Assembly: GCA_002364555.1 (NCBI GenBank)
Contig: DEYM01000063.1
Span: 1,535-37,564 of the forward strand
DNA from: Phycisphaerales bacterium UBA3158
Lineage (GTDB): Bacteria > Planctomycetota > Phycisphaerae > Phycisphaerales > SM1A02
Direction of reading: 5' to 3'
Length of the DNA stretch: 36,030 nucleotides
Part shown: positions 16,913 through 26,068 of the stretch, one piece after another
Layout of the letters: every line of letters begins with the position of its first letter
Position numbering within the stretch: position 1 is the stretch's first letter
Notes under the pieces: generated by a model
What the model was told of the DNA's origin: nothing
The model's input: the letters and a program-made list of their open reading frames with translations, nothing else
Databases searched by the model: none
Position numbers and translations under genes: made by a program

Positions 16913-19546
16913 GTGGCATCCACTAAAAAGGCAACGCAGCCAGAAGAGCTGATGCTTGTCAACGACGTGCCTGGCGAAGAAACGCGTATCGCGATTCTCG
17001 AGAACGGGCATCTTGAGGAACTCTTTGTAGAACGCATTTCGACGGCCACCTCGGTGGGCAATGTCTATCGCGGTCGAGTGACCAATGTGGAGGCGGCCAT
17101 TCAGGCAGCCTTCGTCGACTTCGGTCATGCCCAACGAGGATTCCTCCACATCTCCGATCTTCATCCAAGGTATTTCCCGGATGGGGATGCCAAGGAGAAT
17201 GTCGGTCGCAAGACCGCCCGGCGAGATAGACCACCCATCCAGGATGCGTTGAAGAAGGGCGATGAAATCATCGTCCAGGTCCTGAAGGAGGGCATCGGCA
17301 CCAAGGGGCCGACCCTGACAAGCTATATCTCCATCCCCGGAAGGATGATGGTGATGATGCCGCACATGGATCGCGTGGGTGTCACCCGACGAGTCGAGGA
17401 CGAGGATGAGCGTCGGGAGATGCGGAAGATCCTGGACACGCTCGATCTGCCGGACAATTTCGGGTTCATTCTTCGAACCGCCGGCATGGGCAAGAGCAAG
17501 GCGGAGCTCAAGCGTGATGTCGCCTATCTGACCAGGCTCTGGAAGATGATGGACCGTCGGGGAGAAGCCGTCGGTACGCCATGCGAACTCTATACCGAAT
17601 CAGATGTTCTCATCAGGACCATACGCGACGTGCTTCGTCCGGCGATCAAGGCCATCATCGTCGATTCGGAATCGGCCTACGAACGATGCAATGCCTTTCT
17701 CAAGGTCATTGCACCGCGATCGGCTCCCAAGGTCATTCTCTACAAGCGATCACTACCGCTGTTCCATGCCTACGGCCTTGAACGGCAGATCGAACTCATC
17801 AGATCCAACGAGGTTCCCCTGCCCAGTGGAGGTCAGATCGTCATGGAGCAGACCGAGGCTCTGGTGGCGATCGATGTCAACTCCGGCAGAAGCCGTAGTG
17901 CCCGTGACAGCGAGACCAACGCCTTCAGGACCAACATGGAAGCCGCGGATGAGATCTGCAGGCAGTTGAGGCTTCGGGACATGGGTGGCTTGATCATCCA
18001 TGACCTGATCGACATGAGGCATGCCAGCCATCGCAAGACGGTGGAGGATCGTTATTCCGAGAATCTCAAGAGGGACCGTGCTCGGACGACGATTCTGAAG
18101 ATCAGCGAGTTCGGCATTCTCGAGATGACTCGCCAGAGGATGCGCCCGGGCATTCGAAGCGGCAGCTTCGTGGAATGTCCGACGTGTCGTGGCCATGGCG
18201 AGATCATGGGTGCGGATCTGGTGGCGGCGGACATCGTCCGTCATGTCGGCTATCTGCTCAACAACGATCAGGTGGCCAGAGTCGAGATCGTCGTGTCTCC
18301 CAAGGTGGCATCCGTTCTCCTCTCGACCAGGCGGCGTCATCTCAACTCCATCGAGGAACGACTCAACAAGAGTCTTGATGTTCGCGTCAGCGAGGCGATC
18401 GCGGTTGACCGTGTCGATTACTACGCCTACGACCGACGTAACTCCGATCTTGATCTGGGCAAGCTCTCATCCAACAGCGCTCCCACGATCGATGAGCTCG
18501 AGAACGATCCCGATGAGCTGGATCCATCCGGAGGTCAGGGGCGATCGCGACGACGTCGTCGTCGTCGAGGAGGCGCTCCTGCCGCCGATGCGACCGCTGT
18601 CGCCTTGTCCGGTGAGCTCGCCAAGGAACTGGAGGAGATCGATCGTCAGGAGGAGGAGGAGGCCAAGGAGGCCGCTGCCAAGAAGAAGACTCGATCAAGG
18701 CAGTCATCCCGCTCGAAACCCAAGGAGAGCGAGCCAGTCGAGCCAGTCAAGCCGGTCAGGCTGTATGTGCTGGCCAAGGAACTTGGCGTGACTGCCAAGG
18801 AGATCATCGCCAAGTTCAACGAGATGGACGAAGAGTCGCAGGGCGATCTGGAACTCAAGAGTCACATGTCCATGGTCACCGGCGAACAGGTGGGAATCAT
18901 CACGAGATGGTTCAAGCCCGAAGAGGAAGAAGAGGAGAGCAAGCCAAGGCGACGCCGAAGACGAAGAGGCGGTCGCGGTCGTCGTGGACGCGGCAGAGGT
19001 TCCTCCGAAGAGAATCAGACCGAGGGGTCCGATGACTCCGGTCATTCCGAGGATTCGGAAGTCGAATCGACGTCCGACGAGGAATCGTCCCAGGAGACCT
19101 CCTCGGAGGATTCGCCACCCAGGAAGAAGCGTCGCTCCCGTCGTCGACGAAGCAAGGCTTCGGGAGGAGATGAGCCGTCTTCCACAACGGTGGAGGAATC
19201 CGTCGACTCCGGTTCCAGCCCAGCAGAAGAAGAGCAGCCAGGGACCACCAAGAAGCGGCGACGGAGACGTCGTCGTCGTTCCAGCGGTTCGTCGGCCGGA
19301 ACCGAGTCCAACGATGTCCAGCAGGGCTCGGAGGACAGCTCGGCCAGTACGGAACCAAAGCCATCCAAGAAGACGGCGAAGAAGTCGCGAAAGAAGACGT
19401 CGGCCAGTCCAAAGGCCGAGACGAAGCCGTCTGATGCATCTTCCTCCACGGATGAGCCCAAGGCAAAGCCCAGGCGTCGCCTATACGGGTCACGTCGAGG
19501 CATCTCGCCGGTCGATACCAGCTCACGCGTCGAGGAACGTGATTGA
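16913..19546 (+). CDS. Ribonuclease E/G family protein with IF2_N-like domain and Arg-rich tail
   Basis: Endoribonuclease for mRNA decay and rRNA processing, 877 residues. The catalytic half matches RNase E: an S1-like part, Mg ligands D321 (AIDVNSGR) and D364 (IIHDLIDM) 43 residues apart as in E. coli D303/D346, and the zinc-link C422-PT-C425, 101 residues after D321 as in E. coli. After an Arg cluster near 545 comes a segment at about 615-667 (VRLYVLAKELGVTAKEI, then LKSHMS) that resembles the N-terminal domain of translation factor IF2. The rest is low-complexity: four further Arg-rich clusters separated by Ser/Glu/Asp-rich stretches, probably disordered. The GTG start is supported by AGAGG six bases upstream. 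The stop overlaps dxr as TGATG. Confidence 0.92.
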   Translation: MASTKKATQPEELMLVNDVPGEETRIAILENGHLEELFVERISTATSVGNVYRGRVTNVEAAIQAAFVDFGHAQRGFLHISDLHPRYFPDGDAKENVGRKTARRDRPPIQDALKKGDEIIVQVLKEGIGTKGPTLTSYISIPGRMMVMMPHMDRVGVTRRVEDEDERREMRKILDTLDLPDNFGFILRTAGMGKSKAELKRDVAYLTRLWKMMDRRGEAVGTPCELYTESDVLIRTIRDVLRPAIKAIIVDSESAYERCNAFLKVIAPRSAPKVILYKRSLPLFHAYGLERQIELIRSNEVPLPSGGQIVMEQTEALVAIDVNSGRSRSARDSETNAFRTNMEAADEICRQLRLRDMGGLIIHDLIDMRHASHRKTVEDRYSENLKRDRARTTILKISEFGILEMTRQRMRPGIRSGSFVECPTCRGHGEIMGADLVAADIVRHVGYLLNNDQVARVEIVVSPKVASVLLSTRRRHLNSIEERLNKSLDVRVSEAIAVDRVDYYAYDRRNSDLDLGKLSSNSAPTIDELENDPDELDPSGGQGRSRRRRRRRGGAPAADATAVALSGELAKELEEIDRQEEEEAKEAAAKKKTRSRQSSRSKPKESEPVEPVKPVRLYVLAKELGVTAKEIIAKFNEMDEESQGDLELKSHMSMVTGEQVGIITRWFKPEEEEEESKPRRRRRRRGGRGRRGRGRGSSEENQTEGSDDSGHSEDSEVESTSDEESSQETSSEDSPPRKKRRSRRRRSKASGGDEPSSTTVEESVDSGSSPAEEEQPGTTKKRRRRRRRRSSGSSAGTESNDVQQGSEDSSASTEPKPSKKTAKKSRKKTSASPKAETKPSDASSSTDEPKAKPRRRLYGSRRGISPVDTSSRVEERD

Positions 19547-20748
19547 TGCATGTTTCAAGGCGAGTGATACTGCTTGGTTCAACGGGGTCCATCGGTGAGA
19601 GCACTCTCGATGTGATGCGGCACATGCGAGCTCTTCCGGATCTGGATTTCGAGCTGATCGGACTGGGTGCCGGCAGCAGAGGCCAGGAGCTCATCGAGCA
19701 GGCGAGGGAGTTCGGTGTCGATGAAATCTCCATTGCCGATAGTGAAGTGGCCGCTTCGCTCGACTTCCAGGGAACAATGCATGTCGGTCCCGGTTCTGCA
19801 AGGGAACTGGTGGAATCCATAGCGAAGCCCGGAGATCTCGTCGTCGCGGCGATCGTCGGATCGGCTGGAATAGACGCTGTTCTGGCAGCGATCGACGCGG
19901 GTTGCGACATCGCCTTGGCGAACAAGGAGACCCTCGTTGCGGCCGGATCGATCGTGATGCCTCGAGCTGCTGAACGCGGGGTCCACATCATTCCCGTCGA
20001 TTCCGAACACAGTGCGATCTATCAGTGTCTCAGAGGAAGCGATTCCGATCGAGAGATCAGGCGTATCGTCATCACCGCCTCGGGCGGACCTTTTCGTGGA
20101 CGGGATCGAGAGACGGTTCGAGAGGCGACACCCGAAGAGGCGCTTGCTCATCCGACCTGGGACATGGGGCAGAAGATCAGCATCGACTCGGCTTCGATGA
20201 TGAACAAGGCTCTCGAGGTCATCGAGGCTCACTGGCTCTTCGATCTGCCCTCGGACCGAATAGAGGTGATCGTTCATCCGCAGTCCATCGTTCATTCATT
20301 CGTCGAATACGTCGATGGTTCGGTACTTGCCCAGATGGGGCCACCCGACATGAAGACGCCCATCCAGTACGCCATGACCTGGCCTCACAGGATGGATGGC
20401 TGCTCGGATCGAATGGACTGGAAGAGCCTTCAATCACTCGTGTTCGAACAGCTGGATCACGATGTGTTTCCTCCTGTGGACATGGCCAGGGAAGTCATCG
20501 AACTCGGTGGTACCGCCGGGGCGATCTTCAATGCGGCCAATGAAGTGGCGGTCGAGGCCTTTCTGGGTGGAGAAATCCTCTTCGGCGGCATTCATGATCT
20601 CGTGAGGCAGGCTTTGGATGGAATTCCCGTCAAGCAGGTGCATACGATCAATGACATCGAGGAGGCCGATTCCGCCGCCAGGGCGCTCGTGAGAGAACGC
20701 ATCGGCGACATGGTGAATCGGCCGGCGACGATGGGTGAGGACAAGTGA
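19546..20748 (+). CDS. dxr: 1-deoxy-D-xylulose 5-phosphate reductoisomerase
   Basis: NADPH-dependent enzyme making 2-C-methyl-D-erythritol 4-phosphate, the first committed step of the MEP isoprenoid pathway. It has 400 residues, the usual length. Seen: the NADPH-binding GSTGSIGEST near residue 10, ANKETLVAAG (about 125), the metal/substrate motif PVDSEHSAIYQ (about 150), ASGGPFRG (about 180) and the SIDSASMMNKALEVIEAHWLF block. The ATG at 19546 (MHVSRR) overlaps the RNase stop as TGATG, with GAGGAA upstream; a TTG one codon earlier is less likely. Its own stop overlaps the protease start in the same way. Neighbouring dxr and rseP is common across bacteria. Confidence 0.97.
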   Translation: MHVSRRVILLGSTGSIGESTLDVMRHMRALPDLDFELIGLGAGSRGQELIEQAREFGVDEISIADSEVAASLDFQGTMHVGPGSARELVESIAKPGDLVVAAIVGSAGIDAVLAAIDAGCDIALANKETLVAAGSIVMPRAAERGVHIIPVDSEHSAIYQCLRGSDSDREIRRIVITASGGPFRGRDRETVREATPEEALAHPTWDMGQKISIDSASMMNKALEVIEAHWLFDLPSDRIEVIVHPQSIVHSFVEYVDGSVLAQMGPPDMKTPIQYAMTWPHRMDGCSDRMDWKSLQSLVFEQLDHDVFPPVDMAREVIELGGTAGAIFNAANEVAVEAFLGGEILFGGIHDLVRQALDGIPVKQVHTINDIEEADSAARALVRERIGDMVNRPATMGEDK

Positions 20749-22847
20749 TGGAATTCATCTCCGGATTGGGAAGCATCCTGCTCATCGTGCTCGGTTTCGG
20801 GCTTCTGATCTTCGTTCATGAACTGGGGCATTTCGTCGCGGCCAAATGGTCCGACATCCGGACAGAGGCATTCGCCATTGGATTCGGTCCGTCGATCATC
20901 TCCTGGAGGAAGGGTATTGGCTGGACGATCGGTTCCACGACTTCCAAGGTCAAGGAGAAGACCGGTCTTGATCCACGCCAGTTGAGTGATCAGGCGTTGG
21001 TCGATCATGGCATCGGTGAAACCGAATATTCGATTCGATGGCTGCCACTGGGTGGATTCGTACGAATGCTCGGTCAGGATGATCTGTCGCCCGCCTCGAG
21101 TTCCACCGAGGAAAGAAGTTTCAACCGGACAGCCATCTGGAAGCGGATGATCGTGGTCAGCGCCGGCGTGACGATGAACCTCATATTCGCCGCCATTCTG
21201 TTCGTGATCGCCTTTTCGATCGGCGTTCGATTCGATGCGCCAACGATCGGGGTGGTGAGCGTGGGGTCGCCGGCTTCATTGGCAGTTGGCAAGGACAAGG
21301 CCGAAGGAATGGTCGGGCTGCGACCCGATGACAATATTCTCGAGTTGGATGGTCGGGCCGTTCCGACATTCCTCGATGCCACCATCGGTGTGGCCATGGC
21401 TCGTCCGGATGAAGCGATAGAAGTGGTCGTCAGAAGGCCGGGGCATGATTCACCATTGCCCTTCATGGTGACGCCGGTCAAGAGCCAGGCAGCAGGCGTA
21501 CTGAGCATCGGCGTGGCACCGGCCGCCTCCACGAGGTTGGCTGGAAGCGACACCAACGAAGCCTATGAAGTAATCGCCTCCTACCTTGAAACACTGGGGC
21601 TATGGTCGCAGGGGCTCAGGCCCGGCATGTCCATCATCGAGGTGGATGGGGAATCCATCGAGAGTTATGCCCAGTTCCAGTCCAGCATGGATCGGACGTC
21701 AGGCGAGCCGTTGTTGACTCGATGGCGCAATGATTCTGAGATAGTCGAAGTCAAGATGGCGCCCGATCCGAACTGGCCTGTTCTGAGAACAGCCGCTGGT
21801 CGCGAGGTCGTCGAGGGTCTTCTGGGCCTCGTGCCACTTGTCCAGATCAATGGAGTGACCGAAGGCAGTCCCAACAAGGGCATTCTCGAGCCTGGTGATG
21901 CGGTGCTTCGAGTCGGGGATGTGCAGGCGCCCAGGCGTTCCCAGTTCCTCAAGGTGATCGCCGACCATGGACCTGGTCCGATCGCCCTCACGGTCATCAG
22001 GGACGGCGAGCGCAAGTCAGTCGAAGGTGTGATCTACGAGATCGGGCTCCTGAAACCTCAGCCCAAATTCGGCGTCAGTGTCGGACAGGCCTGGGATGCG
22101 CCCTATGTGGCTCAGCCCATCACCACGATCGAATGCGACGTGGAGAATCAAGGCAAGCTGGAGGTGGTGGATACCCAGGTGTCCAAGGCCGACATAGTGC
22201 CCGGTTCCCGTATCGTCTCGCTGGCGGGAACACCGATCTCCAATTGGGACGATCTCTTCGATGCTGTGGCCGCCCATGTCGGCGAGGACGTGGTCATCGA
22301 TTTCGAGAATCCGACCCCCGGTCGCGAGATTCGATCCATCAGCGTCTCGCTGGCTGGCGATGACTGCTCCGGGCTCATCGACATGAGTTACGAGGCCGAA
22401 CTTCCAGGTGGGCTGTTCGATCCGGTCTACACGATCCGAAGTTCAGGTGGCAATCCGATCACGGCCGTTGAAATGGGTGTCAATGAGACGATCAACTTCA
22501 TCATCCAGACCTACCTCACACTGGATCGTCTCTTCCGTGGAAGCGTCGGTGTCGAGCAGCTGCAAGGCCCGGTGGGCATCGTCCATCTGGGTACGAGAAT
22601 CGTGGATCAGGGCTTCACCTTCCTGATCTTCTTCCTGGCGCTCATCAGCGTGAATCTCGCCGTGGTCAACTTTCTTCCATTGCCGATCGTTGATGGAGGT
22701 CTGTTCCTGAATCTCGTGTACGAGAAGATCAAGGGTCGTCCACCATCGCCTGGCTTCCAGAATGCGGCGGCGATCGTCGGCCTGCTGCTGATCGGAACGG
22801 TCTTCATCATGGTCACCTACAACGATCTGGTTCGCATCCTGGGATGA
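20748..22847 (+). CDS. rseP: RIP metalloprotease RseP/site-2 protease family, enlarged
   Basis: Intramembrane zinc protease, 699 residues against about 450 for E. coli RseP. The active site HELGH is at residues 24-28 in the first membrane helix, and the second metal motif NFLPLPIVDGG lies near 640 in a C-terminal helix. Between them is a family LGGFVRMLGQDD motif (about 103), a membrane helix (about 140-158) and an unusually long extracytoplasmic part. That part reads as four PDZ-like modules (near 165-245, 275-345, 365-430 and 465-540). Such proteases cleave anti-sigma factors and signal peptides; PDZ domains gate substrate access. Start ATG 20748 overlaps the dxr stop as TGATG. Only 6 bases separate the stop from the next gene. 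Confidence 0.92.
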   Translation: MEFISGLGSILLIVLGFGLLIFVHELGHFVAAKWSDIRTEAFAIGFGPSIISWRKGIGWTIGSTTSKVKEKTGLDPRQLSDQALVDHGIGETEYSIRWLPLGGFVRMLGQDDLSPASSSTEERSFNRTAIWKRMIVVSAGVTMNLIFAAILFVIAFSIGVRFDAPTIGVVSVGSPASLAVGKDKAEGMVGLRPDDNILELDGRAVPTFLDATIGVAMARPDEAIEVVVRRPGHDSPLPFMVTPVKSQAAGVLSIGVAPAASTRLAGSDTNEAYEVIASYLETLGLWSQGLRPGMSIIEVDGESIESYAQFQSSMDRTSGEPLLTRWRNDSEIVEVKMAPDPNWPVLRTAAGREVVEGLLGLVPLVQINGVTEGSPNKGILEPGDAVLRVGDVQAPRRSQFLKVIADHGPGPIALTVIRDGERKSVEGVIYEIGLLKPQPKFGVSVGQAWDAPYVAQPITTIECDVENQGKLEVVDTQVSKADIVPGSRIVSLAGTPISNWDDLFDAVAAHVGEDVVIDFENPTPGREIRSISVSLAGDDCSGLIDMSYEAELPGGLFDPVYTIRSSGGNPITAVEMGVNETINFIIQTYLTLDRLFRGSVGVEQLQGPVGIVHLGTRIVDQGFTFLIFFLALISVNLAVVNFLPLPIVDGGLFLNLVYEKIKGRPPSPGFQNAAAIVGLLLIGTVFIMVTYNDLVRILG

Positions 22848-22853
22848 ACAATC

Positions 22854-23624
22854 ATGTCCATGCAAGGTAGATCATGCATCGTGACTGGAGGTGGCAGCGG
22901 CATCGGTCGCGCCATCGTGCAGTCATTGTCATCGGCCGGATTCAATTGTCTTATCGTCGGTCGACGAGAGCAGCCCCTGATGGAAACCGCATCGCTCTGT
23001 GAATCCACCAGTGGGACAGTGGTGCCATTGGTGGCGGATGTCTCATGCCCCGACGATGTCGGAGGCGTGATTGCCCAGGCGATGGATCAGCACGGCCGCC
23101 TTGACGGCATCGTCAACAACGCCGCCGGTGGGGGCTTGATGCCTTTTCCGTCCTGGACCATGAGCCAGCTGACGGATCTCTGGAAGACGAATGTCCTGGG
23201 GCCCGCCGCCCTGGTCCTCGAGGCCTGGCCGCACCTTCTTGAATCAGGAGGCCGGATAGTGAACATCTCCTCGATGGCTGTACTTGGTCCATTTCCCGGA
23301 AACGGCGCGTATGGAATGACCAAGGCGGCTCTGGATGGAATGACGCGAGCCATTGATGTCGACGCCTCCGATTCTGGTGTGGAGGCCTATTCGATCGCTC
23401 CTGGAGCCGTCGAGACGGAGATGCTTCGATCCCTCGTGGATGATTCACAGCTCCCGCCAGCAAAGGCCATGTCGCCGGCTGAGATCGCTCAGGTCACGAG
23501 AGATTGTCTGGAGGGGGCTCGGTCCTCGGATGCAGGAAAGGTCCTCTATGCCCCCATACCGGGGTTTGTGACCACAGATCCAGAGGAAGCCATGGTTGCC
23601 CTTGGGCGATTCCACTCGAGCTGA
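22854..23624 (+). CDS. Short-chain dehydrogenase/reductase (classical SDR)
   Basis: NAD(P)-dependent oxidoreductase of 256 residues. All classical SDR motifs are present: TGGGSGIG (11-18) for the dinucleotide, NNAAG (88-92), and the catalytic tetrad N113, S140, Y153 and K157 (AYGMTKAAL). SIAPGAVETEM follows. This layout fits 3-oxoacyl-ACP reductase-like or dienoyl-CoA reductase-like enzymes, but the substrate cannot be told from sequence. The start is 6 bases after the protease stop, so it is likely the last gene of the rng-dxr-rseP operon. Short stems follow the stop (for example CGGCC/GGCCG near 23657), but no terminator T run. Confidence 0.9.
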   Translation: MSMQGRSCIVTGGGSGIGRAIVQSLSSAGFNCLIVGRREQPLMETASLCESTSGTVVPLVADVSCPDDVGGVIAQAMDQHGRLDGIVNNAAGGGLMPFPSWTMSQLTDLWKTNVLGPAALVLEAWPHLLESGGRIVNISSMAVLGPFPGNGAYGMTKAALDGMTRAIDVDASDSGVEAYSIAPGAVETEMLRSLVDDSQLPPAKAMSPAEIAQVTRDCLEGARSSDAGKVLYAPIPGFVTTDPEEAMVALGRFHSS

Positions 23625-23783
23625 CCTTTCCACATTGTCTGTCTGTGTGGACTGTGCGGCCTCAGGGCCGATATTCACATCCTATTCAAAGACATCTTGA
23701 ACGCTTCCGTCCGCCCTGGAATAGATAGTAGTGGTGCTGGGAATTCTTTCCGGCCAGAGGCACATGTCGTTGGAGGCGGACTA

Positions 23784-24920
23784 ATGGCAAATAATGATAA
23801 GGCGGATTCGAGTGATCTCGATTGGCATCAAGGGCATCAGCGGCAGGAGGGCGTGGATCGTCCCAGAGTTCTGATCGCGTGTTCGGCGGAGGAGCTTTCG
23901 CAGGCGATCATCTCGGCACTGGTCTCCGATCGTTTCGCGAAGGAGGCTGATCGACATACCCAGTCCGATCCAGCGAGGGGCTCAAGGGGACTGCATGAGC
24001 TGGCCGGATGCGAGGTCGTGAAGACGCTTTCTCTTCTGCATTCATTGCCGATGCATCAATACGACATGATATTCACATCGGCATCGCTTCCCGACGCCAC
24101 GGCGATCGATGTGCTTGCGTACGTACGAGGCACGGTCCCGGACATGCCGGTCGTCGTCGTGGGCGAAGCTGGTGATGTGGACCTGGCGGCGGAGGCCATC
24201 AGATGTGGTGCCGTCGAGTTCCTGCTTGCCACCGGCCATGAAATGGTGACTGTTCCACTGGCCGTCGAGAAGGCCATGGCGCATCGGATTCTCCGTCGCG
24301 ACAACGAGCAGTTGCAGGAGAATCTGTCCAGATCGATGTCCGAGCTTGCGGTCACCAATCGAAAGCTCGAACGATCCATCCGGCAGCTGGAAGTCACGGC
24401 TCGAACGGATGAATTGACGGGACTCGTCAATCGAAGATGGTTGAATCTCATGCTCGAGGGCCGTTGGGCGGAAGCAGAGCGACACGACTTGTCACTGGGC
24501 TTCATGATGATCGATCTCGATGGCTTCAAGGCATTGAACGATTCGCTGGGTCACCAGCAGGGTGATGAAGTCCTCAAGGCGGTGGGTGACATGCTCCGGT
24601 ATGCCTGTCGTGAAATCGATGTGGCCGCGAGATTCGGAGGCGATGAATTCTGTGTGCTGCTGCCTCATACCGATCTTGATGCCTGCCGTAGGGTCGCGAA
24701 CCGCATTGCCGAAACCTTTCATGCACGCATGCAGAGATTGCAGCTGGGCAAGTGCGCTCCGGGAATCAGCATAGGAATAGGACATCGGGATCTCTCCTCG
24801 CCATCCACATCGGAGGACCTTGTTCGCCATGCCGATGAAGCCATGTATGCAGCCAAGACCAGCCGGGTTGAAGTCATGTTGCGAACGGCAGCGGGGCACA
24901 TGATGGGTCAGGCGGCCTGA
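23784..24920 (+). CDS. Diguanylate cyclase with degenerate receiver domain
   Basis: Predicted c-di-GMP synthase of 378 residues. The N-terminal part (about 30-165) is receiver-like (YDMIFTSASLPD, MPVVVVGEAG, AIRCGAVEFLLA), but the position expected to hold the phosphorylated Asp reads Thr/Ser. A coiled-coil linker rich in Glu, Gln and Arg (about 170-205) leads to a GGDEF domain with the intact active motif GGDEF at 285-289. An inhibitory I-site REID (276-279) sits exactly five residues upstream, so product inhibition is expected. The start was placed at 23784 because GGAGG lies 7 bases before this ATG; the frame is open to a TTG at 23697. It ends 5 bases before the convergent phosphatase-fold gene. 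Confidence 0.92.
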   Translation: MANNDKADSSDLDWHQGHQRQEGVDRPRVLIACSAEELSQAIISALVSDRFAKEADRHTQSDPARGSRGLHELAGCEVVKTLSLLHSLPMHQYDMIFTSASLPDATAIDVLAYVRGTVPDMPVVVVGEAGDVDLAAEAIRCGAVEFLLATGHEMVTVPLAVEKAMAHRILRRDNEQLQENLSRSMSELAVTNRKLERSIRQLEVTARTDELTGLVNRRWLNLMLEGRWAEAERHDLSLGFMMIDLDGFKALNDSLGHQQGDEVLKAVGDMLRYACREIDVAARFGGDEFCVLLPHTDLDACRRVANRIAETFHARMQRLQLGKCAPGISIGIGHRDLSSPSTSEDLVRHADEAMYAAKTSRVEVMLRTAAGHMMGQAA

Positions 24921-24925
24921 GTGCT

Positions 24926-25984
24926 TCAGTCGCTCGTGGGTCGGTCATCGCCGACCGATCTCCAGAACATCGCCCAGGGGCTCATCGATTCCCACCGGGT
25001 GGGTTCCGCCGGTCGAGTGTCATCGCTCTCCTGGTGGACGGCCAGTTCGACCTCTATTCCAAGATGGTCCGCTCCGGGTATGGAGAAGGTCCTTGTGGCA
25101 AGCGGAACGATGTTTCCTCTGACCAGGCAATGATCGATTGGCAGTCTCATCAGCGAAGGCAGCCATGCCGGCCATGTACCTGATCGGACACCACTCAGTC
25201 CCATGGAGGCACGACTGCTGCGCAGTCCCGTCTCATGCATCAGGTTCAGGAGTCTCGAAGACCAGGGGGATGCGTTTAGATCGCCCATCAGGATGAGATT
25301 GCCGGGGATCCCTCGTATCAGTTCCGAGAGCGTTCTGAACTGAGCGTCTCTCATCCCAAGCATGTGCAGCGACTGGGGAGACATCGCGTGCACGGTGATG
25401 ATCGTGACTGCGATGCCGTCGACTTCTATGTCGATTCTCAGTGCTGGAAATGCACCGGGTGTGAGCATGATCCACTCGCTCGATCGGACAGGTGTCCTGG
25501 TGAGCACGGCGAGTCCGAATGGGTTGTCCCGGAGATCGCTCCACTGGGAGGGCCAACGTTCCTTGAGCGAAGGGAGAAGGCGGCTCCATGACGTACTGGT
25601 CTCGATCAAGCCAAGGACATCCGCATCGGGAAGACTCTCGACGATCTCATCAAGGCGGGCATTGGAGACAAGCACATTGCCCGTCGCGACCACCAGATTG
25701 GAACCGGTGATGTCAGCTGGAATTGAACTCGATGCGGTGTAGGGGGCGATCATGAGCATGGCCGAGAACAGGATCGTCGCCAGGCCCAGCCAGCAGAATC
25801 TCCAGGATCGAATCGTCAGGAGGCACACCGTGAGAATCAACGAGCCAATCAGGGCAGTGGCCGGAAAGTGGCTGAACCAGTCCAGGGCGGGCAGGAGGAA
25901 TGCCAGCCGTCCAAGCCCAAGCATCACGAGTATCGTGAGCAGGGAGATCGAGCAGATGATTTCAAGCACGGATTTTCTGGTCAT
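24926..25984 (-). CDS. Membrane-anchored endonuclease/exonuclease/phosphatase-fold protein
   Basis: Protein of 352 residues with three N-terminal membrane helices (about 5-90: IICSISLLTILVMLGLG, ATALIGSLILTVCLL, FCWLGLATILFSAMLMI) and an outer catalytic domain of the EEP superfamily. Visible EEP motifs: a Glu near 130 (GLIETSTSW), GDLNASPWS (about 245) and a C-terminal ADHLGIEVEL with the expected His. Related membrane EEP proteins include secreted nucleases and phosphoesterases; substrate is not predictable. Start choice: the ATG at 25984 is preceded by GGAAG at suitable distance, while the earlier ATGs at 25999 and 26038 lack a site. It is divergent from smpB with 84 bases between. Confidence 0.82.
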   Translation of the reverse strand: MTRKSVLEIICSISLLTILVMLGLGRLAFLLPALDWFSHFPATALIGSLILTVCLLTIRSWRFCWLGLATILFSAMLMIAPYTASSSIPADITGSNLVVATGNVLVSNARLDEIVESLPDADVLGLIETSTSWSRLLPSLKERWPSQWSDLRDNPFGLAVLTRTPVRSSEWIMLTPGAFPALRIDIEVDGIAVTIITVHAMSPQSLHMLGMRDAQFRTLSELIRGIPGNLILMGDLNASPWSSRLLNLMHETGLRSSRASMGLSGVRSGTWPAWLPSLMRLPIDHCLVRGNIVPLATRTFSIPGADHLGIEVELAVHQESDDTRPAEPTRWESMSPWAMFWRSVGDDRPTSD

Positions 25985-26068
25985 CAGGATCACTTCCATC
26001 CATTGAAGAGGATACCGTCTGGCATTGAGGCGTCCCAACTGAGAGAATGTCGGAAAAGATCACCACTC

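Noticed and set aside
16752..16952. 66-residue open frame in the RNase leader as a leader peptide
   Set aside because: It has no ribosome site and no protein-like character, and its end overlaps the RNase start in another frame.
19042..19551. Long minus-strand frame opposite the RNase tail
   Set aside because: It is a low-complexity mirror of the Arg/Ser-rich repeat codons, with no family features.
25868..26068. N-terminal extension of SmpB
   Set aside because: It is the shadow of the oppositely oriented EEP-fold gene, and SmpB conservation begins at 26069.
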